Positions 27,579 through 34,672 of a DNA stretch of 64,000 nucleotides are shown here, piece by piece. The DNA comes from Marinomonas communis (lineage in GTDB: Bacteria > Pseudomonadota > Gammaproteobacteria > Pseudomonadales > Marinomonadaceae). Under the pieces are notes generated by a model. That model was given only the letters and a program-made list of their open reading frames with translations. It searched no databases and was not told the DNA's origin. The translations under genes were made by a program, and so were the position numbers. Within the stretch, counting starts at the first letter, position 1; every line of letters begins with the position of its first letter. The stretch covers positions 460,902 through 524,901 of the forward strand of contig NZ_SNZA01000001.1 of NCBI RefSeq assembly GCF_004363305.1, read 5' to 3'.

Positions 27579-28763
27579 TCAATCTTCACTCACTAAAACA
27601 TCTACTAGTAACATTTCACCATTTCCCAAACGAACAACGATTGTCTTACAACTTTTACCCGAATGCAGGTCGTAATAAACATCGGATACGATGGCACGCC
27701 TTGCATTACTGGCTTTGCAAAAATAAGGGCGCCAAGACCAATTAACATTTTCCCAAGGCGTTCCTTCATCAACAAACTGCCCAGAAGAGTTCAGTGAGAA
27801 ATTAGGCGACAACTGATTACCTTCGTAATCCGTCATGTAGTAACGAATTAAGTGAGAAATAGCTTTTAATTCGGGCTCTATATCATTTCTGATAAAGCCT
27901 GCCACATGACTTCGCTCTTTGATTCGATTGATTGTTTGCACCAAATGCTTATTCCAACGGGTAGAATCCCGCAGCGTCTTTCTAGCCTCATTAAAGTAGA
28001 TTGTTCTTAGAGTTTCTATTTGATCTTTGAATGTATCCTTTGGCAGGAACTCAGCAACTGCTGGAGAAAAAAGATAGCCCTGCATGTAGTGAGCACCACA
28101 ACTTAAGCCAAAGAAGAATTCTTCTTCTGTTTCTACCCCCTCCATGACCACAAGAGCGCCACTTTTTTCGCAAAAATCGACAATAGATTTCACAGCAACT
28201 CTTGCGAAACGCCCACCAGATAAAGCCTTCTTCAATAAACGCATATCTAGCTTGATGATGTCTGGGGTTAATTCAATAACACGATCAAAATGCGAAAAAC
28301 CCGAACCAAAGTCGTCAACAGCAATGCGTAACCCTTGCTCTCGATATCGATGCACGAGCACCGCTAAGTCAGAGATAGCACCATCGGATTCCACCAGCTC
28401 GATAACGACTTTCTGAGGCGAAATATTTTCTGATTTCAGCATCATCGTCGTTCGGATAATAGGCATCCCATCCTGAAACTCTATCAACTCTGGGGAAATA
28501 TTAACTGTCAAGCGTGTGTTATCAGGCAAGCTCTGGATATTTCTAATGGCTTGCATGCGGACATGCTGATCGAGTTCTCGCTGAATATTTTTAGGCAGGT
28601 AATCATCATGGAACAAAAAAGCCGCAGAGCTTATTTCCCCATTTGGCTTGTGATAGCGAGCCAAAGTTTCAAAGGCAGTTATCATCCCAGTTGAAACCTC
28701 TACGATAGGCTGAAAAAAGGGAACCAGCCCTTCTTTTAGGCTATCTAAATCATGAGTATCCAT
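27579..28763 (-). CDS. EAL-domain c-di-GMP phosphodiesterase with C-terminal sensor-like domain
   Basis: The 394-residue protein has an EAL domain at about residues 10-250 with catalytic landmarks intact: ETLARY in the EAL position, NISPELI, VIELVESD, VDDFGSGFSH, IKLDMRLLK, MEGVETEEE and MQGYLFSPA. It should hydrolyse cyclic di-GMP. The C-terminal region (about 265-394) resembles a single Cache/PDC-type ligand-binding fold, including WRPYFCKASNARRAIVSDVY and GKSCKTIVVRLGNGE. There is no membrane span, so the sensor part would be cytosolic. A frame extension to 28805 exists, but ggag six bases before the ATG at 28763 supports this start. It follows the chemotaxis receptor by 31 bases and is probably in its operon. 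Confidence 0.86.
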   Translation of the reverse strand: MDTHDLDSLKEGLVPFFQPIVEVSTGMITAFETLARYHKPNGEISSAAFLFHDDYLPKNIQRELDQHVRMQAIRNIQSLPDNTRLTVNISPELIEFQDGMPIIRTTMMLKSENISPQKVVIELVESDGAISDLAVLVHRYREQGLRIAVDDFGSGFSHFDRVIELTPDIIKLDMRLLKKALSGGRFARVAVKSIVDFCEKSGALVVMEGVETEEEFFFGLSCGAHYMQGYLFSPAVAEFLPKDTFKDQIETLRTIYFNEARKTLRDSTRWNKHLVQTINRIKERSHVAGFIRNDIEPELKAISHLIRYYMTDYEGNQLSPNFSLNSSGQFVDEGTPWENVNWSWRPYFCKASNARRAIVSDVYYDLHSGKSCKTIVVRLGNGEMLLVDVLVSED

Positions 28764-28794
28764 TTCATGCTCCATGATGAATCTAGTAAGTAAC

Positions 28795-30939
28795 TTAAGC
28801 AGCACTAACTTTGAACAAGCTTACCAACCTTGAAAGCGAGCTTGCTTTAGCATTAACCTGCTCTGCATTAGCACTTACTAATTTTACACAGGCCCCCATC
28901 TGAAGTGAACTGGCTGCAACCTGATGTGCATGGTCACCGTTTGCCTGGCTGCTTTGAGATATTTGCTCAATGATTGAGAACATATCCTGTGCTATCAACG
29001 AAAGTTTATCACTGTCGTTCGAAGCCTCTTCGTTTCTCAGCAAACTCTTATTAACGTCTTGAACGCCTTTTTCCATGAATATAACAGCACGATCTGTCTC
29101 AAGCTTTATACCCTCAACCACTCGACCAATATCCGCTGCCGCCGTGGCAGTCCTGTTGGCAAGCGCTCTTACTTCATCAGCAACAACTGAAAAGCCTCGA
29201 CCAAACTCACCGGCCCTTGCGGCTTCAATAGCAGCGTTTAGCGCTAGGAGATTCGTTTGGCTGGTGATATCAGTTATTTCATCAACAAATTGACCAACGT
29301 TATCTGCTTGCTTACTCAATGAGTTAACCGAATCTGCTGATGTTTGCACCACATCGCGTATCGTTTCTGTACTTTGTCTAACCAATAAATATTGGTTTTG
29401 AGCACCTTGAACCGCCGCGTCCATGGATTCCTTCATATTTGATACAGTATCATTGGCTCTGGTTACATAACCTGCTTGTTGCTGCACGATACTTAGTGAA
29501 TCATTTGCGGCCTCTTGAACTGCTTCAGCCGCTTCAGCCGCTTCTCTATTAGATGAGTCCATTTGCTGAGAAAGAGTGGTTACTTGACGAGCGGAAACAA
29601 TTACCTCCCCGACAATTTGATCTAGATTGTCGATGAAGCTATTGATCCAGCGCCCCAGATTGCCCGCTTCGTTAGGAGGTAGACGCGTGAGATCCATTCG
29701 CTGAGTGAGATTTCCTTCTCCTTCGGCTAATCCGCGTATGACTTTTGTCATGCCGCCAAGCTGTCTTGACGTTTTAGCAGGGCCCTTTGCCGAGAAAAAA
29801 GCACCTATGATAAGAGCGGCTAAACACGATAAAGCTAGGTTCGCCCAAAGAGGTAGTCCACTGTAACTAAGCAGCAAAAATTGAATGAACAAAGCACTGA
29901 TTAATGAAACACTAAAAAGCTTCATGGTTGTAAAGTGAATAGATCGAGGACGGTACACTTCCTCAACGTCGCCTTCACACATCATCCCCCATCGATCATC
30001 TGAACCTTCTAACTGAAAGGTAACGCCCTTGCCTATCACCGGAATATGGCGGTAATCAGAATAACCTGGGTATTTAACAAATAGATTACTGCCTTTTTTG
30101 ATGGTTTCTCGTACACCTGGGTGTAACTCACCAGTTGATGGGTCGGTAAACATCACTTCAAGTTCAGTGTGCTCTTTGATCGAAACCACTCCAAATGGCG
30201 TTTTAACACCTTGCTTTAAATTCTCACCTAGAAAAAAAGTATCATCTTCGAAACGAGAACGACTGAGTGCGATACCTGGCTGAATAGCCGTATCAAAATT
30301 GGATTCCACCATGAACAAGTAATTGTCACCGGACTCATTAAAAATGTGGCCCGCTTCGCGCTGTATCAAGTCACTCATCACATCATTTGGTATTCGAGCG
30401 CATAACAATAAACACGTTGTTTCACACTGCACTGGCAGATAAAACATCATGGTCATTTGATCATGAAACTTTGAAGTGGTTGCTCCTAAAGATAACGTAA
30501 TCGGATCCTTATAAGGTCCATGCAGAAACTTACTTGCTCGAGCTCTTGTGGCTGCTTTAATTTGTGTGTGAGATTGCTGAGTATGCTTCACTTCAGTTGA
30601 CGCGATCACAATATTGTCTTGATCGAGGAGAAATAACTCTGAGGCTTCCGGAAGGGACTGCTTTAATAAACCTAATATAGCTTCATGCTGTGAATCAGAT
30701 ACATTTTGTAACGTAGGAGCAGCTTGCTCAAGCCTTTCCCAAACAGATCGAGTAAATTGTTTAAGTAATCGCACTCGAGTATTTGCGATCCCTTCAAATG
30801 TTGCTTCAATATCTTGGTAAGCAGAGCGATTAACATAACAGCTCCAGCCTAGGTTTAACTTTCCGTTCGCGCCAAACCATTTCAGCCAACGCTTTTCTTT
30901 ACTACTAAGCGACATCAAATCACTTGCCAATTGGGTCAT
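28795..30939 (-). CDS. Methyl-accepting chemotaxis protein with N-terminal cytosolic sensor region
   Basis: The 714-residue receptor has an N-terminal region of about 335 residues with no membrane segment, in which SLGATTSKFHDQMTMMFYLP and FPV-type strands suggest a Cache/PAS-like sensor. Two hydrophobic helices then follow back to back (about 336-358 and 360-382, split by SGLPLWAN), a HAMP-like segment (GEGNLTQRMDLTRLPPNEAG) and the MCP signalling domain, with the hairpin tip AIEAARAGEFGRGFSVVADE. This arrangement puts the sensor and signalling parts on the same, cytosolic, side of the membrane. There is no C-terminal CheR/CheB pentapeptide. The stop is 31 bases before the EAL gene start. 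Confidence 0.88.
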   Translation of the reverse strand: MTQLASDLMSLSSKEKRWLKWFGANGKLNLGWSCYVNRSAYQDIEATFEGIANTRVRLLKQFTRSVWERLEQAAPTLQNVSDSQHEAILGLLKQSLPEASELFLLDQDNIVIASTEVKHTQQSHTQIKAATRARASKFLHGPYKDPITLSLGATTSKFHDQMTMMFYLPVQCETTCLLLCARIPNDVMSDLIQREAGHIFNESGDNYLFMVESNFDTAIQPGIALSRSRFEDDTFFLGENLKQGVKTPFGVVSIKEHTELEVMFTDPSTGELHPGVRETIKKGSNLFVKYPGYSDYRHIPVIGKGVTFQLEGSDDRWGMMCEGDVEEVYRPRSIHFTTMKLFSVSLISALFIQFLLLSYSGLPLWANLALSCLAALIIGAFFSAKGPAKTSRQLGGMTKVIRGLAEGEGNLTQRMDLTRLPPNEAGNLGRWINSFIDNLDQIVGEVIVSARQVTTLSQQMDSSNREAAEAAEAVQEAANDSLSIVQQQAGYVTRANDTVSNMKESMDAAVQGAQNQYLLVRQSTETIRDVVQTSADSVNSLSKQADNVGQFVDEITDITSQTNLLALNAAIEAARAGEFGRGFSVVADEVRALANRTATAAADIGRVVEGIKLETDRAVIFMEKGVQDVNKSLLRNEEASNDSDKLSLIAQDMFSIIEQISQSSQANGDHAHQVAASSLQMGACVKLVSANAEQVNAKASSLSRLVSLFKVSAA

Positions 30940-31333
30940 GGGGGTCCCCTTCTATGGTAGGTGTGGCGAGCCATCATCATTGATGCTCAACCAATCTACA
31001 TAGCAATCGTCATACCAAAAACATTACCCCCATATAGATACATTCAATACCTAAGCAGGTAGAGAAGACGACACTTTGCTAAAATTTTACAACTGTAAAC
31101 TATAATAGTGACTTATATTGCATTTACACTCCGTTACAGAAGAATCTACATCTGCAACCAATTAAAATCTTTTGAAGTGTTAAAAACTATAATCTTAGAT
31201 TACATTTAGCTGTATAAATATCGTGCAAATGATACCGAAATCATGCACCAACTTGAGACGCGATTCACAATAAAGCACCATGTAAAATCATTTTTCAAAA
31301 TCACGGTGGTCTCAATGCTTTAAAGGAGTGCAA
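30940..31333. other. Divergent intergenic region between receptor and patatin genes (394 bases)
   Basis: A+T-rich, with no convincing ORF. It must hold two divergent promoters. It contains the short palindrome tttacaactgtaaa (31086-31099) immediately beside tataat (31101-31106) and a further tttaca at 31122-31127, which may mark an operator for the patatin gene. No sigma-28 flagellar/chemotaxis promoter was recognised. Confidence 0.45.
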
Positions 31334-32473
31334 ATGGCTAACAAAAAAGCACTACTCCTATCTGGCGGTGGCGCTAGAGGCGCATATCAAGTAGGCGTCT
31401 TGATTGCCTTATCGAGCATGTTGAATAAAAAGACGCCCATTCCATTTGATATTTTATGCGGGACCTCTGCTGGCGCTTTAAACGCAGCATTCCTTGCCAC
31501 TCAGGCTGATAGCTTTAGAAAAGGTGTTAAGCAACTTTCATATATTTGGCGCCATCTAACAACGGACCAAGTCTTTATGATGAGTCGCTGGCCTATCGCT
31601 TCGTCCATCACCAAAACGATTACCTCAGCATTCTTACAACAACAATCTGGCCACTCATTGTCTTTGTTAATGAATCAACCGCTTGAAGAGCTTTTAAATA
31701 GATTTTTGGATTTTAATAAAATATCCATTGCATTGAATCAAAGACATATTGAAACACTTGCCATAACAGCGATGAACTACAGTGACGGACACTCTACAAT
31801 GTTTTTTCAAACGTCAAACAATGAACTACCCAATTGGACTCATGGCAGAAAAGTAGGCATTAAAAGTGCTGTGACAATTGACCACCTATTAGCATCTAGC
31901 GCTATCCCCGGCGTTTTTCCACCAAGGAAGATAGGCACTCAGTTCTACGGCGATGGAGCTGTGCGGCTTGGTTCAGCCATTCAGCCAGCTATAAACCTTG
32001 GAGCAGATAAGCTACTGATGATTGGTGTCAGCGATAACCGACAAGCAAAAGATTGGACTCAATCACCAACAAGTATCAATCATGATGCACCCTCTATTGT
32101 TCAGGTTTTAGGGCAATTACTAAATAGCGCTTTCATCGACACCATTGATCAAGATATTGCGCACATAGATGAATGCAATCAATTGCTAGCACTGATTCCC
32201 GAAGAAAAAAGACCTTACAATTTAGCACATCGTCAGACGCTAGTTATATCACCCTCTATAGGGCTTAATGTGCTCGCGCAAGAACACCTAGAAAGCCTGC
32301 CATTGAAAATCAGAAAACTTCTAAGGACCGCTACTGGTGATAAATCTAAAGGAGCCGCTTCAGCAGCAAGTTACTTGATGTTTACGCCAAGTTACTGCCA
32401 AGCTCTTATTGAATTAGGTTATAAAGATGCAATGTGGCAAAGAGATAAAATAGAAGATTTTTTTGCAGATTAA
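31334..32473 (+). CDS. Patatin-like phospholipase
   Basis: The 379-residue protein has the patatin acyl-hydrolase fold. The oxyanion motif is LSGGGARGAYQVGVL at the N-terminus, the nucleophile elbow is CGTSAGALNA (Ser in GTSAG) near residue 48, and the catalytic Asp is in FYGDGAVRLG (a DGA motif) near residue 206. There is no signal peptide, so it is cytosolic or secreted by a non-classical route such as type VI. The start at 31334 is set by aaaggag at 31322-31328; a GTG at 31328 is part of this site. The lipid substrate is not predictable. It is transcribed alone, divergent from the chemotaxis receptor. Confidence 0.88.
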   Translation: MANKKALLLSGGGARGAYQVGVLIALSSMLNKKTPIPFDILCGTSAGALNAAFLATQADSFRKGVKQLSYIWRHLTTDQVFMMSRWPIASSITKTITSAFLQQQSGHSLSLLMNQPLEELLNRFLDFNKISIALNQRHIETLAITAMNYSDGHSTMFFQTSNNELPNWTHGRKVGIKSAVTIDHLLASSAIPGVFPPRKIGTQFYGDGAVRLGSAIQPAINLGADKLLMIGVSDNRQAKDWTQSPTSINHDAPSIVQVLGQLLNSAFIDTIDQDIAHIDECNQLLALIPEEKRPYNLAHRQTLVISPSIGLNVLAQEHLESLPLKIRKLLRTATGDKSKGAASAASYLMFTPSYCQALIELGYKDAMWQRDKIEDFFAD

Positions 32474-32575
32474 TTTCAATTATACGATCCGATTCTATCG
32501 GGAATGGAGAACATTGTAGGACCGCAATACGCGCAAGACTCCAGGGCGTGGTTCACCTTCAACACTAGCAAATAA

Positions 32576-32600
32576 AAAAGGCAGCCAATTGGCTGCCTTT
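32576..32600 (-). terminator. Terminator for the aceEF transcript
   Basis: The self-complementary aaaggcagccaattggctgcc (stem of 12 bp) is followed on the minus strand by a run of six T (32571-32580 on the plus strand reads aataaaaaag). It is 25 bases downstream of the aceF stop and could also stop the patatin transcript coming from the other side. Confidence 0.85.
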
Positions 32601-32624
32601 CGGTTCTGAATCAGAACAATTCGA

Positions 32625-34583
32625 TTACAGAGTCAAACGACGTACGTCGCTTAGCAATGCATTCAAGTAAGTCATAAAGCGACCTGCATCAGCGCCGTTT
32701 ACGGCACGGTGGTCGTAAGACAAGCACAATGGCAACATTGTACGAGGCTCGAACTCTTTACCGTTCCAACGAGGCTCGATGTCAGCTTTAGATACACCTA
32801 GGATACCCACTTCAGGAGTATTCACGATTGGAGTGAAGCCTGTACCACCCATAGCACCAAGGCTAGAGATAGTGAAACAGCCGCCTTGCATGTCAGCAGG
32901 TTTAAGCTGCTTAGCCAGCGCTTTCTTGATCAGTTCACCTGCTTCTGTAGCGATTTGAACAACAGACTTCTGGTCAACATCACGTAGAACAGGGACCACA
33001 AGGCCTACTGGTGAGTCTACTGCGATACCGATGTGAACGTATTTCTTCTGTACGACGCTTTCGCCGTCAGCATGCAGAGATACGTTGAATGCAGGATTCT
33101 TAACCAATGCTTGAGCAACAGCTTTGATCATGAATGGAAGCGGTGTTAGTTTCACACCTTGTTTTTCCATTTCAGGCTTCAAGCTCTTACGGAACTCTTC
33201 TAGGTCCGTAATATCAGCTTTGTCGAATTGCGTTACGTGAGGAACATTCAACCATGAACGCGTCATGTTAAATGACGTGATCTTCTGAATCTTGCTCATC
33301 TTAACAACTTCAACTTCACCAAATTGGCTGAAATCGATTTCCGGTACGCGTGGAATACCTGCACCTTCAGCAACTGGTGTAGCAGACTCTGCTGGAGCAG
33401 AAGCCGCTTTCTGAACCGCTGCTTTAACGTAGGCGTGTAGGTCTTCTTTCGTGATACGACCACGAGGACCTGTTGCACGCACTAGCGCAAGATCGACGCC
33501 TAGCTCACGAGCCAACAAACGCACTGCTGGGCCAGCATGCACTTTCTTGTTTGGAGCAGAAAGAACAGCACCTTGGTCTACAGCAGGTGCAGCTGCTTTT
33601 GGTGCTTCTTGCTTAGCAGGAGCGGCCGCTTTCGGTGCTTCTTGCTTAGCTGGAGCTGCTGCAGGTGCAGAACCTTCCACTTCAAGCTCAAGAATCAACG
33701 TACCTTCAGATACTTTATCGCCTTCTTTGATAGAAAGAGATTTAACCGTACCTGATTTAGGTGCTGGGATGTCCATAGAAGCTTTGTCAGTTTCAAGAAC
33801 GATGATCGAATCACCTTCTTCAACTTTATCGCCTACCGCAACAGACACCTCGATTACGTCAACATCTGTTGCGCCACCGATATCTGGAACATTCACCGCT
33901 TCAACACCACCTGCTACAGGTGCAGCTGCTGGAGCAGGAGCCGCCTCTTGTGCTGGCGCAGCTTCTTGAGCCTCAGCAACAGGTGCTGCAGCTTCCGCTG
34001 GAGCAGCGCCCTCAGCAAGGATAACAAGAATGTCATCGCCTTCAGAAACTGTGTCACCTTCCTTAATCAGAAGCTTAGAGACCTTACCAGTCACTGGAGA
34101 AGGAATGTCCATTGAAGCCTTATCAGTTTCCAGAACGATGATTGAATCACCTTCAGAAACCTCATCGCCTTCAGCGACACAAACTTCGATAACATCAACA
34201 CCTGTAGCACCACCGATATCTGGAACAGAAACAGTCTGTTCAGCAGATGCAGCAGGAGCTGCTGGCTTTTCAGCTGCAGGGGCTGGAGCAGGAGCAGCTT
34301 CGGTTTTAGGTTCTTCTTTAGCAGGCTCTTCAGTGGTTGCAGCACCCTCAACTTCAAGAGTCAGAATGTCGCTACCTTCAGAAACTGTATCGCCCTCTTT
34401 AACAGAGATCGCAGTAACTTTACCTGCTAACGGAGACGGAACGTCCATAGACGCTTTATCAGTCTCTAATACGATAATTGATTGGTCGACTTCAATAATG
34501 TCGCCAACTTGTACGCTAACTTCGATAACATCGACGTCAGACGCACCACCAATATCCGGTACTCGAATGATCTCAGTACTCAC
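32625..34583 (-). CDS. aceF: Pyruvate dehydrogenase E2, dihydrolipoyl acetyltransferase
   Basis: The 652-residue E2 core protein transfers acetyl groups to CoA. It has three N-terminal lipoyl domains, each with the lipoylated Lys in DKASMD (residue 43 and two equivalents about 118 and 233 residues later), separated by Ala/Pro linkers. A peripheral-subunit-binding domain follows (AGPAVRLLARELGVDLALVR, then GRITKEDLHAY). The catalytic domain ends with SYDHRAVNGADAGRF (His and Asp of the active site). Three lipoyl domains match the E. coli enzyme. The start codon is GTG with ggag seven bases upstream. It is downstream of aceE, with a hairpin between. Confidence 0.96.
   Translation of the reverse strand: MSTEIIRVPDIGGASDVDVIEVSVQVGDIIEVDQSIIVLETDKASMDVPSPLAGKVTAISVKEGDTVSEGSDILTLEVEGAATTEEPAKEEPKTEAAPAPAPAAEKPAAPAASAEQTVSVPDIGGATGVDVIEVCVAEGDEVSEGDSIIVLETDKASMDIPSPVTGKVSKLLIKEGDTVSEGDDILVILAEGAAPAEAAAPVAEAQEAAPAQEAAPAPAAAPVAGGVEAVNVPDIGGATDVDVIEVSVAVGDKVEEGDSIIVLETDKASMDIPAPKSGTVKSLSIKEGDKVSEGTLILELEVEGSAPAAAPAKQEAPKAAAPAKQEAPKAAAPAVDQGAVLSAPNKKVHAGPAVRLLARELGVDLALVRATGPRGRITKEDLHAYVKAAVQKAASAPAESATPVAEGAGIPRVPEIDFSQFGEVEVVKMSKIQKITSFNMTRSWLNVPHVTQFDKADITDLEEFRKSLKPEMEKQGVKLTPLPFMIKAVAQALVKNPAFNVSLHADGESVVQKKYVHIGIAVDSPVGLVVPVLRDVDQKSVVQIATEAGELIKKALAKQLKPADMQGGCFTISSLGAMGGTGFTPIVNTPEVGILGVSKADIEPRWNGKEFEPRTMLPLCLSYDHRAVNGADAGRFMTYLNALLSDVRRLTL
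33589..33654 (-). repeat. Tandem 33-bp repeat in the aceF linker
   Basis: Two adjacent 33-base units (33589-33621 and 33622-33654) encode the 11-residue PAKQEAPKAAA twice in the flexible linker after the third lipoyl domain. The two copies differ at a few positions. The linker length probably varies among strains. Confidence 0.8.
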
Positions 34584-34625
34584 GGAAATCTCCTTTGTCG
34601 TAAAGACGCATCAAACTTTTACAAA

Positions 34626-34654
34626 CTGGGCCGACTTTTGATTAGTCGGCCCAG
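34626..34654 (-). other. Perfect hairpin between aceE and aceF
   Basis: ctgggccgact (34626-34636) and agtcggcccag (34644-34654) form an 11-bp perfect stem with a seven-base loop. It starts 18 bases past the aceE stop and lies about 43 bases before the aceF start. On the transcript only tttg follows it, so it looks more like an intercistronic attenuator or a stability element than a full terminator. Confidence 0.7.
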
Positions 34655-34672
34655 TCCCGATTATTCTGCCAA

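Noticed and set aside
33451-33969. 172-codon open frame on the plus strand inside aceF
   Set aside because: It mirrors the Ala/Pro/Glu-rich linker of aceF; codon bias leaves the antisense frame open. No ribosome site or domain.
34030-34641. 203-codon open frame on the plus strand over the lipoyl domains
   Set aside because: Antisense shadow of the repeated lipoyl domains; repeats in its translation merely reflect the E2 repeats.
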